From Basidiobolus meristosporus CBS 931.73 (taxonomy: Eukaryota; Basidiobolomycota; Basidiobolomycetes; Basidiobolales; Basidiobolaceae): 51,612 nt of DNA. The notes under the pieces were generated by a model. That model had not been told where the DNA came from. It saw only the letters and a list, made by a program, of their open reading frames with translations, and searched no databases. Positions 42,499-51,612 of the stretch are shown here, piece by piece (within the stretch, counting starts at the first letter, position 1; each line of letters begins with the position of its first letter). The translations under genes were made by a program, and so were the position numbers. The DNA is taken from assembly GCA_002104905.1 (NCBI GenBank), contig MCFE01000628.1:1-51612 (forward strand). Reading direction: 5' to 3'.

Positions 42499-42867
42499 CG
42501 CCATGATCTGACAACTGAATGTATACATTAGGTCTGCTTTTAGTTAAATCAATTAGTATTATGTGTAGCCTAGCAGTTTACCATTGTTAACTTTCAAATC
42601 AGTAGTATTTATTAGCTGATGAATTAGCAAATCTTTATCAGACAGAAATAGATATGTAAAGTAAGATCTAGTTGGGCAATGATGATTCAATCATATGAGT
42701 CATTAGCTATAACCTACATTAAGATATATAATAAGTCAGCAACTGATCTGGCCAATTGTATATAAGGAGCTGTTGGAACTGCTATAAAAACCAGTTCAAG
42801 TTTTAGAGGATACAGTATTAGCTAACCTCCACATTCTTCTACTACTCTTAAACCAAGACTTGTAGCA
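42499..42867 (+). repeat. 5' LTR of gypsy T2
   Basis: Aligns with the T1 LTR along about 369 bp, including 'ttatcagacagaaatagatat', 'gtatataaggagctg' and the end 'gacttgtagca'. The first bases are decayed, so the left boundary is uncertain by about five bases. Confidence 0.78.
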
Positions 42868-43563
42868 TTAACAGTGGCATTAACTATAAACCTCCCTCCT
42901 GAAGAGAGAAGAAGCCTCTCCCAAGATGTTAGAAAGTTAAGAATGAAAGAATACCATGCAGCAGATCCTGGTGCAACAACAGCACTACTCCAAATCCACA
43001 GCCTGCTACAACAAGGAATGACTACTATGGATTAGGCCCAGAAAATCCTTATCAAAAGCAGCTTTAGTGTTAAGGCTAATCAGTACCATGGCAGAGTCAA
43101 TGATAACTTGGAACTAGGCTCTTTTAAGTTGTAGAGTATTTAAGGTTATAGGAGGTCCTTCAAATACAAATTGCATTACACAACTTCTTAATTGGCAGAT
43201 GCATCTTTGCAGTGGTACCATAACAAGGTTAGATCTGCCACTCAGGTGAAATGCTTCACTATCTCAGGCTGGGCTGAGTTGCTGTTGGAAATTCAGGATG
43301 CCTTTGAACCTTCACATCAGCAGACACTGCTAACAAGGAAGCTGAAGACACTCAGACAGAGAGGAATGGTTCAGAAAAACATTTATGAGTATAGATGTCT
43401 GCTTGGGCAGATAGAAAGTATAAGCTCCCTTGATCAAGTTGATCAGGTTATAGATGAGCTGCAGAAAAGAACTTGCAAGGAGGTAAGTTATCAGAGACTG
43501 CAGACTACTGAAGAAGCTGTTAAGATTTACATTGAATATGACTCAGCTTTGTTTGGAGTTTGA
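42868..43563 (+). pseudogene. Gag of gypsy T2, decayed
   Basis: The N-part (LPPEERR, EYHAADPG) has lost its frame. From 43192 a 123-codon run is open and matches T1 gag (DASLQWYHNKVRSATQ, EIQDAFEPSHQQTLL, YRCLLGQIESISSLDQVDQV). It shows Tyr and Gln where T1 has premature stops (47255 and 47333). TGA at 43561 follows LFGV. Confidence 0.8.
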
Positions 43564-43885
43564 AAGCCTACAGTATTACTCATAAAAGCTTCAGGAATCT
43601 TGAGCAGCCTCATAGCATATCAGAACTCAGATCACTTCATAGAATGATTTTCTATTAATGGAGATTTGTCAAGTCCTTTTCAAGTACTACAGCCCCTTTT
43701 ACTGATATCCTCAGGAAATACAACACATTAAAGTGGAAATACCCTGAAAGACTGTATCTCAGATGCTTAAGAATTAACATACCAAGATGCCAAGCTTAGT
43801 TATATGACTTAAGAAAAGGGTTCACTCACTGCACAGACACTTCAGATTAGGCAATTGGTTGAGTACCAAGCAAAAAAATTGGATT
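43564..43885 (+). pseudogene. RT thumb and RNase H start of gypsy T2 after a deletion
   Basis: Gag sequence (T1 equivalent ~47630) is joined to the T1-equivalent region from ~49195 ('catagcatatcagaactcagatc', 'ggagatttgtcaagtc', 'cactgcacagacacttcagatta'). Frames are broken. Homology ends at 'gagtaccaagc'. Confidence 0.75.
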
Positions 43886-43944
43886 CCTACCTGGAAATGC
43901 AGCTTATTTAACATTTAAGAACCTTGGAGTGTCACCCTGGAGCT

Positions 43945-44215
43945 AAGATACAAATGGGGTGACACTATACAAATTTGGTAACAAGATGCAAATTTTTGTA
44001 TCTTTAACAATTTACAAATTTGGGTCGTAGTTACCAGATTAGGGAATTTCTTAAGATACAAATGGGGTGACACCATATAAAATCAGTAACAACGGGTAAA
44101 TTATTGTATCTTTAATATTTTACAAAGTTGGGTTGTAGTTACTGGATTGGGGAATTTATATAGATACAAATACGCTGGCACTATACAAATCTAGTAACTA
44201 ATAAGTTGCTGAAAA
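43945..44215 (+). repeat. Tandem repeat, about 2.5 units of 108 bp
   Basis: Units start at 43945, 44053 and 44161 with 'agatacaaat[ga][gc]ggtg[ga]cac'. Each has 'ttgtatctttaa' and 'gggt[ct]gtagtta'. The spacing is 108 both times; the third unit is partial. A reversed copy of the motif ('gtgtcaccc') sits just before the first unit. It is not found in T1 or elsewhere in the window. Confidence 0.8.
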
Positions 44216-44560
44216 GTTAAAGGACTATTTGTAAAAATGCTGACCAAGTATGCAAATGGAGTTGTAAATAGATGGGCTGAGTATATTGACTAGGCACTGT
44301 TTGCCTGCAGAGTGCAGGTGCACAGCACTACCCAACAGTTGCCATTTGCTTAGTGTATGGATGAGAAGTTGAGGATTCCAGGAGATCTCACACTGCCAAA
44401 ACTCAATGGCAACTTAGAGGATGAACTCAGTCAGCCTTGTAGACATCAGCAATTGGAACAAAAGTCAGGAGGCATAGGCCAAAGTCTCTGAAAGTCCAGA
44501 AAAGAGGAAGCAGAGATTTGATGAGACTACAGTACAGGTAGCTTTGGCACTTGGACAAAG
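44216..44560 (+). pseudogene. Gypsy integrase C-terminal remnant (T2)
   Basis: In one frame with stops: NRWAEYID, ALFACRVQVHSTTQQLPFA, RIPGDLTLPKLNGNLEDEL. This is the pattern seen C-terminal to the integrase core in gypsy elements. The matching part of T1 lies outside the window, so assignment to Gy2 rests on position between T2 gag and its 3' LTR. Confidence 0.6.
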
Positions 44561-44773
44561 TTTGAGATACAACTGACAGGATCATTCAAGCTCATCAGGA
44601 AATGTCCACATGTAGCTTAACAAGTGGTAGATGAACAAGGAAATACACATGAAGATATAGCTTAAAAAGACACACTCAAGCTAGCAGGACATATTGACAA
44701 TGCTGAACAATTATGATACAGGTACCACAAAAAAGAGATTCAGGAGAGCCCTCTCAGCTTTGGTAGGGAGGAC

Positions 44774-44929
44774 TGTACTGATCTGATGCTTTTAGTAAAA
44801 TTAACTAGTTTTATGTAGAGCCTTCAAGAAGATATTGGAACTTCAATATAATCAGTTAAAGTTTTTAGTGAATACAACACTAGCTAAACTCCCTATTCCT
44901 CAACAACTCTTATATCATGAATTGCAACA
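44774..44929 (+). repeat. 3' LTR of gypsy T2, shortened
   Basis: Starts TGTACTGATCTGATGC and ends GAATTGCAACA, with the middle ~210 bases of the Gy2 LTR lost and part of the rest replaced. S2 right-arm sequence follows at 44930. Confidence 0.7.
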
Positions 44930-45210
44930 CACAGGTCTTCAGTTCTTGTGTCCTCCCACACGTTATGTACAACATTGATCCCAAAAAAAAGGTCAAGAAA
45001 TGGATTTTCACCAGCACAATGGGTGAAACACAGGGGCTGCTTTGCATGAAGATGGAGAACTATGCTTCACACTCTGTGTTCAAGTAGAGGTTTACTATGC
45101 CTCTCTGGCACACAATGGCAGCATTAGGTACTCATGGCTCAATGTGGCATTATCCAATGGGACAAGTCTGCATATTGCCCAATGGTTACAGCATGTTATT
45201 GTACAATGAG
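44930..45210. repeat. S palindromic repeat, copy S2, right arm
   Basis: Right arm: 'acaacattgatcccaaaaaaa', 'ttttcaccagcacaatgggtga', 'ctgctttgcatgaagatgg', 'actcatggctcaatgtggcatt'. It mirrors the left arm at 42030-42240. Bases 45211-45539 that follow match nothing I recognise. Confidence 0.72.
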
Positions 45211-45539
45211 AAGCTCTCCTAACTAATTGATACCACTGTACTACATTTGGAAAGGTATCAGCACTGAGCTTCATCCCCACAAATATTAGCTCTATCTTTT
45301 AACCAGGTTGTATTATGTCCAGCATGACCACAACTTGCTCACTAATGGCAGGCTATAATTCCCATAGCAGATATGTAGAACATAGTCAGCTTTGGAGATC
45401 CTGTTTGTGTAAAGACAGCTCTCCAACATAACCAAGAAGCCTAACAAAAGTGTGAAACAGCTTGTTACTGCTATCAGCAATATTGCAGAAGACTTGACAG
45501 CATTAATGCTTAAGTTGATGACAAAGAGAAGATAATTGC

Positions 45540-45889
45540 TTCTTTACAAGGTGTGTGACTTATTTCAGCATTTGTCTGTAAAGTACTGTCATTGTTTCAC
45601 ATGTTATGCTGGAGAGAATCCATATTTGACCTTTTGTTTTACACCAATGCTGTGCATAATATGTATGAGCATAGAAGAACTAAAGACCTCCATTTGTACT
45701 TAATGCCTATGGTAATCTGATTCTAGCAGCAGAGGTTTGCAACATGTCACAAAAATATACACTGCTATCCTGGTTCAATGATATTGTTCGGTACTATTGT
45801 CAGATATAAGCTCAAAGTAAAACCTATACATTGCACCAATGTGATCAGACAGTACTAAAACACAGTCAAAAAGAGTTTGTCATGCATTT
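45540..45889. repeat. S palindromic repeat, partial copy (left arm and centre)
   Basis: Left arm from about 45590 ('gctggagagaatccatatttgacctttt') to 'gcaacatgtcacaaaaatatac', then the centre in reverse orientation to S1 ('gctcaaagtaaaacctata') and a short start of the opposite arm ('gtttgtcatgcattt'). It abuts S3. Confidence 0.65.
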
Positions 45890-46534
45890 GACTTGTTCTG
45901 TCAGATAATGCCACATTGAGCCATGAGTGCCAAATGATGCCATAGTGTGCTAGGGCAGCAAAGTGGACCCATACTTGACCACCATGTGGGAAACATAGTT
46001 CTTCATCTTCATGCAAAGTGGCCTCTGTATTTCACTCATTGTACTGGAGAAAATTCATTTTTGACCTTTTTTTTGGGATCATTGTTGTGCCTGATGTGTC
46101 AGCTCACAGATGGACTAACAATATTTATCTGGTACTTGATGCACATGGCACTCTGACTCCAGCTCCTGTGGCTTGAAACATGCTAGAAATGCATGGCACA
46201 ACCTGGCCCTATATTTAAATATTAGCCCTAATGTAAAACATATAAAAGGCACTTTTAATGCCATATTGTGCCAGTGTGCCAATACTGTGCCATGCTTTTT
46301 TTAACATGTTACAAGCCACAGGAGCTAGATTCAGAGTGCCATGGGTATTGAGTGCCAGATTGATGTCTTCATCCCTTCTAAGTTCTTACACATCCTGCAT
46401 AACATTGATCCCAAAAAAAGGTCAAAGATGTATTTTCTCCAGTACAATGAGTGAAATACAGAGGTCACTTTGCATGAAGATGAAGAACTATGTTTCCTAC
46501 ATGGTTGCCAAGTGTGGGTCCACTTGGCTGCCCT
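45890..46534. repeat. S palindromic repeat, copy S3, nearly complete
   Basis: Best copy. The left arm from 'gacttgttctgtcagataatg' runs to 'gaaatgcatggcac' (about 46202), the centre contains 'attagccctaatgtaaaacata', and the right arm starts at 'ctgtgccatgc' (46284). It mirrors the left arm through 'cccaaaaaaaggtcaaag' and 'catgaagatgaagaactatg' to 'ccacttggctgccct' (46534), where gypsy T1 is inserted. The arms are each roughly 260-300 bases and clearly complementary, with scattered mismatches. Confidence 0.78.
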
Positions 46535-46902
46535 TGTTATGATCTGCCGCTTGAATGTTTAAGTTAGATCAGTTTTTAGTCAAATCAATTAGTATATGTT
46601 TAGGTTATCAGTATATCAGTATTATCTATGAAATCAGTAGCATTAGTCAGCAAATGATTCATCAGATCCTTATCAGACAGAAATAGATATATTAAGTAGG
46701 ATCTAATTGGGTGATGATGATGCAATCAAATGAGTCATCAGCTACAACCTACATTAGGAAATACAATTAGTCAGCAATTGATCTGGCAAAATGTATATAA
46801 GGAGCTGCTGGAACCTCAATAAAAATCAGTTTAAGTTTTAGTGAATACAATACTAGCTACACTCCCTATTCCTCTACAACTCTTATACCAGGACTTGTAA
46901 CA
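46535..46902 (+). repeat. 5' LTR of gypsy T1 (family Gy2)
   Basis: 368 bp, TGTTATGATC...ACTTGTAACA, with matching inverted ends TGTTA/TAACA. A TATA-like TATATAAG is at 46794-46801. Two related LTRs (T0, T2) occur upstream. A likely primer site TTGGTAGCAGCAATAACC starts right after it at 46903. Confidence 0.88.
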
Positions 46903-46960
46903 TTGGTAGCAGCAATAACCAGAAACCTCACTCCGGAAGAAAGAAGAAAATACCTTGAAG

Positions 46961-49900
46961 ATGTTGGACAATCAAGAATGGAAGAATGCCATGCAGCAAA
47001 TCCTGGCCCAACAGCAACAGTTACTCCAGATCCTCAGCCAACAGCAACAAGGAATGACTACCATAACTCAGAACCAGCAAAACCCTGTCAAGAGCAACTT
47101 TAGTGTGAAGGTCAACCAGTACCATGGCAGAGTCAATGAAAACCTGGGAACTGGGCTCTTTCAGATTGAAGAAGCTTTTAAAGCTAAAGGAATTGCTCCA
47201 GAAAGCAAGTTGCATTATGCTGCTTCTTACCTGGCAGATGCAGCTTTACAGTGGTAACACAACAAGATCAGGTTGGCCACTATGATGGGATGCTCAACAA
47301 TCTCTACCTGGGATGAGTTTGTGTTGGAAATTTAGGATGCTTTTGAACCTCCACACCAGCAGACACTACTAAGAAGGAAGTTAAAGACACTCAGACAGAG
47401 AGGAATGGTGCAAGAATACATCTATCAGTACAGATGTCTACTTGGACAATTTGAAAGAATGGACCCCTTGGATCAAGTTGAGTACTTTATTGAAGGGTTG
47501 AAAGAAAGAACTTGCATGGAAGTGAATTACCAAAGACCTCAGACTATTGAAGAAGCCATCAAGATTGCCATTGACTATGACTCAGCTAAGTTTGGAGTTG
47601 GGAAGCCTACAGTGACTAATCAGAAAGGCTACAATCATTATGAAAGAAGACAATCAGAAGCAGTACCAATGGAAATAGACGCTATGCAGAGGAATTCTAC
47701 CTCAGAAGAATGTAAGAAGAAAGGACTTTGCTTCAATTGCCATCAACAAGGGCATATTGCAAAGTACTGCCCTCAGAGAAGAAATGGACACCAGCCAACA
47801 AGAACCTTCAATCATATTGAGTCCCATGAACACAGTAATGTGGAAGATGAGCTTGAAGAAGACTTGGAACTCACCTTCCATATGACAGAAGAGTACTTGT
47901 CCCAAATGACCTCAAACTCAGGGAAGTTATTGTACTTGAATGGAGTAATCAATGGAGTACCTGCTAAGATCATGATTGACTCAGGAGCATTGCATGAGTA
48001 CATGTCGGAGCAATTTGCCTTGAAAGCTGGAATCAACTTGGAACCTACCAAATCAGCTTCAGTCTCCACTGCTGATGGGAACTCTCACATAATCAACCGT
48101 ATTACCCAGCCAGTAAGAATGAAGATCAATGACTATGAAGAAGACCTACAGGCTTATATATTTGGGAACTGCAAGTTTGACCTTGTACTTGGAAAAACCT
48201 GGCTATTTTGTCATAATCCATCTATCAACTGGAGAACCCATGCTACTCAGATCCAAAAAGACAACAAGACCTATGAGCTATTACCTGCCAGGCTGGATTT
48301 CAACTTGGTCAATTCCAGTATGTGTGCGACAAGTGAACTTAGCAATACCCAGTTCTGTAGAGCACTTAGAAAAGGTACCCAGATGTTCCTCATGGCTGTA
48401 TTACAGGAGGATTCCACTACCCCAGCACCCCAGCAGGTCCAGACTCTCTTGAAGAAATATTTGGACGTGTTTCCAGATGAGCTTGTAAGCCTACCACTAG
48501 TCAGAGACATGGATCATGACATTGGCACAGGAGATAGCCCTCCAGTGAGCAAGACACCTTACAGAATGAGTCCATTGGAATTGGAGGAAATGAAGAGACA
48601 AATTGATCAGCTATTGGAGCAAGGATACATCAGACCCAGCAAGTCACCCTGGGGAGCACCAGTGCTTTTTGTGAAAAAGAAGAATGGAACACTTAGGATG
48701 TGAATTGACTACAGAGCCCTGAACGCAGTTACCATCAAGAATAAGTACCCCATACCTCGGATTGATGAACTTTTGGACCAACTTAATGGAGCCACTATTT
48801 TCAGCAAGATTGACCTCATGTCAGGATACAACCTGATTAGGGTGAAGCCAGAAGACATCCCTAAGACAGCATTCAGGACCAGATATGGACATTACAAGTA
48901 CTTAGTGATGAGTTTTGGCCTCACCAATGCCCCTGTAACTTTCATGACCCTGATGCAGACTGTCTTCTAGGAGTACTTAGACAAGTTTGTCATAATCTAC
49001 CTAGATGATATACTGATATACAGCAAGACAGAAGAGGATCACTTGGTGCACATTGAAAAGGTCTTGAAGAAGCTAAGAGAGAACAAGCTTTATGGCAAGC
49101 TACCCAAGTGTGAATTCTTCAAGGAACATGTAGAATATCTGGGACACATAGTGACTAGCACAGGAGTAACCTTAGACCCCAAGAAGGTGGAAGTAATCAA
49201 GAATTTGATGCAGCCCCACAGCATATCAGAACTCAGATCATTCCTTGGAATGGTTTCCTATTATTGGAGATTTGTCAAGTCTTTTGCAAGTATTGCAGCC
49301 CCTTTAACTGATATCCTCAAGAAAGACAATGCCTACAGGTGGGACATAGCTTGTGAGACTGCCTTCCAGATGCTCCAGAATGAACTTGCTAAGCTGCCAA
49401 GCTTAACAATACCAGACTTGAGAAAAGAGTTCACTCTGTGCACAGATGCTTCAGATTATGCAATTGGTGGAGTGCTGAGCCAAGAACACAAGGGAAAGGA
49501 CTACCCTGTTGCCTTTGAATCCAAGAAACTGAACTCAGCAGAACAAAACTATCCAGTCCATGAGAAGGAGATGCTTGCTATAATACACTGTTTGAAGACA
49601 TGGAGATGCTATATTGAAGGAGTCAAATGCACTGTGAAGACTGATCATGCCTCCCTCAAGTATATATTTACTCAGAAGGTACTCTCTAGAAGAATGACAA
49701 AATGGAGTGTATACATTCAGCAATTTGACCTGGAGATTGTCTACTGCCCTGGAAAAAACAACACGGTTGCTGATGCCTTATCTAGATTAGATCAAGTTGC
49801 ACAACTCAACTTGGTGCATGAATCAGATTGGCCTAGCCTATTACCAAAGTACTTGGAGGACCAAGCCATTCCTAATGAGGTGGATGAAGATATCAAGAAG

Positions 49901-49968
49901 ATAATCCGTGATGAAGCCAGCAAATTTGTTGTACAGGATGAAACACTCTACCAAATTGTTGATGGAAG
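46961..49968 (+). pseudogene. Gag-pol polyprotein of gypsy T1, four premature stops, truncated
   Basis: One frame carries Gag, zinc knuckle, protease, RT and RNase H without any frameshift, like the single-ORF Tf1-type layout. The start is taken at ATG 46961; Gln-rich QQQQ runs follow. Stops: TAA 47255 (Tyr in T2), TAG 47333 (Gln in T2), TGA 48701 (likely Cys or similar in RM-x-IDYR), TAG 48968 (likely Arg, F-x-EYLDKF). Zinc knuckle C-FN-C-HQQG-H-IAKY-C is at 47729-47770, protease MIDSGALHEYMS has Asp at 47978, RT has YLDDILIYS at 48998, and RNase H has CTDASDYAIGGVLSQ and KTDHASLKYIF. The frame ends at 49968 in QIVDG, where C2 is inserted. Confidence 0.9.
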
Positions 49969-50337
49969 TGTTGCAATTTAAGAAGTGATTTGGATATAAG
50001 GAACTTATCAAGAAATAGTGATAATAGTTGAACTGTTGTTTATTCATAAAGAAGCTCAGTATTTATACCTTTGTAGAAGTAATACAGCTGCAACACTAAG
50101 TAGGGAGGGTTTCTCAATATTCAGGAGCATTCTGTAACAGTTTCAGGGTTAGTACATAATGTTTGGTAATAGTGCTAATTTGATCCTGACTATAAGGGAA
50201 TAATCATAAGATCATATATCTGGAGAAAGTGGCGAAGTTAAGGCAGTAAATGAGTCCTACAGTGACTAAGACTAGCCTAGAATTGTTAAGTAAATTTTTA
50301 GCTGCTGAATGATACCAAATAGTCCAATATTTCAACA
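49969..50337 (-). repeat. 3' LTR of copia C2
   Basis: 369 bp between TGTTGCAATT (left) and ATTTCAACA (right), a matching inverted pair. On the minus strand it has TATAAATA (50060-50067) and AATAAA (50039-50044). Both this LTR and its neighbours are unrelated in sequence to C1 apart from the termini. Confidence 0.85.
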
Positions 50338-51612
50338 CTCCCCCTCAACTAAATAATTTCTTAATCCCAATTTCTCTCTAAGGATCTCAAACTGTGGCCT
50401 AACTAGTGGTTTTGTCAATATGTCTGCCACCATTTTGTCAGTTGGGCAGTAAACCAGCTCTACTAAGTTATTTTCTACAGCTTCCCTCACAAAGTGATGC
50501 TGTATATCAATGTGCTTAGTTCTGGCATGATTAGTAGGATTTCTAGCTAATGAAATACAACTTTGATTATCCTTGTAAATACATGTTGGTTCACCTGAAT
50601 TAAAACCTAAGTCTTTGAATAATTTTCGTAGCCATATAGCCTCCTTAGTTGCTTGACATGCAGCCATATATACGGCTTCAGTTGTAGATAGTGCCACAGT
50701 TGGTTGTTTCTTGCAATTCCAAGTAATAGCTGCACCAGCATAAAGAAATACATAGCCTATGGTAGAGCATCTGTCAATCAAATCCCTACCCCAATCTGAA
50801 TCACTATAACCATCAAATTTTTGCCTATTAGCTGCTCCAGAGTATTCCAGAACCATATATATGGTACCTTGTAGATATCTGAAAATCCGCTTAACTGCTG
50901 CAATTTGATCTGATCCATAATTCTGCATGAATTGACTGACTATTCCAACTGCTACTGCAATATCTGGACGTGTAGACACCATCAAGTACATTAGGCTACC
51001 GACCATTGATTGATAGGGAAAGTTTTGGTCCATATTTGAGCCGTTTTCATCTATAACTGGCTGAGATTTGCTTAATTTCAGGTTATTGTCCATAGGGGTT
51101 GCTGCAGGTTTGCAATTTTCCATTTTGAAGCGTCTAAGAATGTCCCTGATGTACTTAGACTGATTCAGCACAATTTTCTGCGTAGGTATGTTAAATTTGA
51201 CCTCAATTCCAAGAAAATAGCTCAATTTTCCAAGATCTTTCATCTCAAACTTGCTGAAGAGATCTGATTTCGTCTGTTTAAGTGCCTCTTGATCACTTGT
51301 AGCTATAATTAGGTCGTCCACATAAAGAACTAGGATGATCACACCCTTTTTGAGCTGTTTCACATATATACTGTGATCTGCAGTGCTACAAGAGAACCCA
51401 ATTTCCTCTAGATATGTGTCAATCTTGTTATACCATGCTCTGGGTGCCTGCTTAAGCCCATACAACAATTTTCTAAGTTTGCACACCTTATGGGGGCTTT
51501 TTGGATCGGTAAAACCTTCTGGTTGCTCCATATATATAGTTTCTTGCAAATCCCCATTTAGAAAGGCTGTTTTGACGTCCATTTGGTGTAGATCTAGACT
51601 GTGTACAGCTGC
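50332..51612 (-). CDS. Copia C2 pol, reverse transcriptase and RNase H, partial at window edge
   Basis: An uninterrupted frame that enters from beyond the right edge. RT shows [39 protein letters not shown] and an intact YVDDLIIA (YVDD codons at 51313-51324), in contrast to the C1 copies. Then come LGIEVKFNIPTQKIVLNQSK and MENCKPAATPMD. RNase H has YSDSDWGRDLIDRCSTIGY, ALSTTEAVYMAACQATKEA, YKDNQSCISLARNPTNHART and the tail DILTKPLVRPQFEILREKLG. The stop codon lies in the first bases of the LTR, so the final codons overlap the purine tract. No lesion seen. It would copy the element RNA into DNA in cytoplasmic particles. Confidence 0.92.
   Translation of the reverse strand, partial: AAVHSLDLHQMDVKTAFLNGDLQETIYMEQPEGFTDPKSPHKVCKLRKLLYGLKQAPRAWYNKIDTYLEEIGFSCSTADHSIYVKQLKKGVIILVLYVDDLIIATSDQEALKQTKSDLFSKFEMKDLGKLSYFLGIEVKFNIPTQKIVLNQSKYIRDILRRFKMENCKPAATPMDNNLKLSKSQPVIDENGSNMDQNFPYQSMVGSLMYLMVSTRPDIAVAVGIVSQFMQNYGSDQIAAVKRIFRYLQGTIYMVLEYSGAANRQKFDGYSDSDWGRDLIDRCSTIGYVFLYAGAAITWNCKKQPTVALSTTEAVYMAACQATKEAIWLRKLFKDLGFNSGEPTCIYKDNQSCISLARNPTNHARTKHIDIQHHFVREAVENNLVELVYCPTDKMVADILTKPLVRPQFEILREKLGLRNYLVEGEC
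50338..50349 (-). other. Polypurine tract of copia C2
   Basis: On the minus strand GTTGAGGGGGAG, directly before the LTR start TGTTGAAAT. It is inside the last codons of pol. Confidence 0.8.

Larger units (their letters stand above)
42499..44929 (+). mobile_element. Gypsy element T2 (family Gy2), internally deleted
   Basis: 5' LTR 42499-42867, gag 42868-43563, RT thumb/RNase H start 43564-43885, a tandem repeat, an integrase C-terminal remnant 44220-44560, and a shortened 3' LTR 44774-44929. Compared with T1, about 1.6 kb from protease through the RT core is missing. It is inserted in S2. A purine-rich tract (GGTAGGGAGGAC) precedes the 3' LTR. Confidence 0.78.
46535..49968 (+). mobile_element. 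Gypsy element T1 (family Gy2), 5' part, cut by copia C2
   Basis: 5' LTR, primer site and a single gag-pol frame up to the linker between RNase H and integrase. At 49969 the LTR of the minus-strand copia C2 interrupts it. Integrase and the 3' LTR, if present, lie beyond the window. It is inserted in the outer right arm of S3. Confidence 0.88.

Noticed and set aside
43925-44215. CRISPR array or telomeric repeat as an explanation of the 108-bp tandem units
   Set aside because: Units are long, adjacent, only 2.5 in number and in a eukaryotic transposon context; there are no spacers.
1-51612. Classical RIP as the sole cause of decay
   Set aside because: Several clear paired changes fall at CpG with TpG in one copy and CpA in another. 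I could not see a general excess at CpA, so CpG methylation decay fits better. A count over an alignment would decide.

Overview
The window is a graveyard of nested transposable elements from a eukaryote. I see no host gene, tRNA, rRNA or CRISPR. The best guess for the host is a repeat-rich filamentous fungus. The grounds are Ty1/copia elements primed by half of the initiator Met tRNA, chromodomain-less Ty3/gypsy elements, a CACTA/Plavaka-like DNA transposon of a kind common in basidiomycetes, and strong CpG decay implying cytosine methylation of repeats. The species cannot be told from the sequence.

Five families explain most of the window. (1) Copia family C1, with ~350-bp LTRs TGTTGTAA...TTACAACA: copies A, B, H, relics D and E, and several solo LTRs. 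(2) Gypsy family Gy1, with ~388-bp LTRs TGTG...CACA and a third ORF after pol: copies G1 (young), G2, G0, G4. (3) Gypsy family Gy2, with ~368-bp LTRs TGTTA...TAACA and a single gag-pol frame: copies T1, T2, solo LTR T0. (4) Copia family C2 on the minus strand at the right edge. (5) The Plavaka-like transposon R (R1, R2, R3). A sixth, palindromic non-coding family S fills much of 37.8-46.5 kb.

Layout. 1-11.3 kb: relic D (LTR 50-398, gag) was hit by solo LTR C (977-1094 + 10474-10692), C by element B, and B's 5' LTR by element A (1225-5912). 11.3-12.2 kb: Plavaka relic R1. 12.2-37.8 kb: minus-strand gypsy G0, whose 3' LTR is split by copia H (12413-29581). H is itself split by a solo gypsy LTR (12716-13085), by gypsy G2 (14250-20081, minus) and by gypsy G1 (22648-29425, plus). 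G0 also holds a solo copia LTR (29772-30120) and Plavaka copy R2 (32355-35488). 37.8-46.5 kb: S palindromes, LTR relics, gypsy fragment G4 and truncated gypsy T2. 46.5-50 kb: gypsy T1, cut by copia C2 at 49969, which runs off the window. Target-site duplications recovered by eye support most of these nestings.

Almost every coding region is broken. G1 is the best preserved full element (LTRs about 98% alike, many CpGs kept) but has in-frame TGA codons and lost two of three integrase catalytic residues. The C2 polymerase at the right edge is the only long reading frame that looks intact. The most unusual points are a TAG codon shared by three C1 copies exactly at the tyrosine of the reverse transcriptase YVDD motif, the conserved third ORF of Gy1, two insertions at the same nucleotide of the C1 LTR, an apparent ectopic gene-conversion patch, and the S palindromes.
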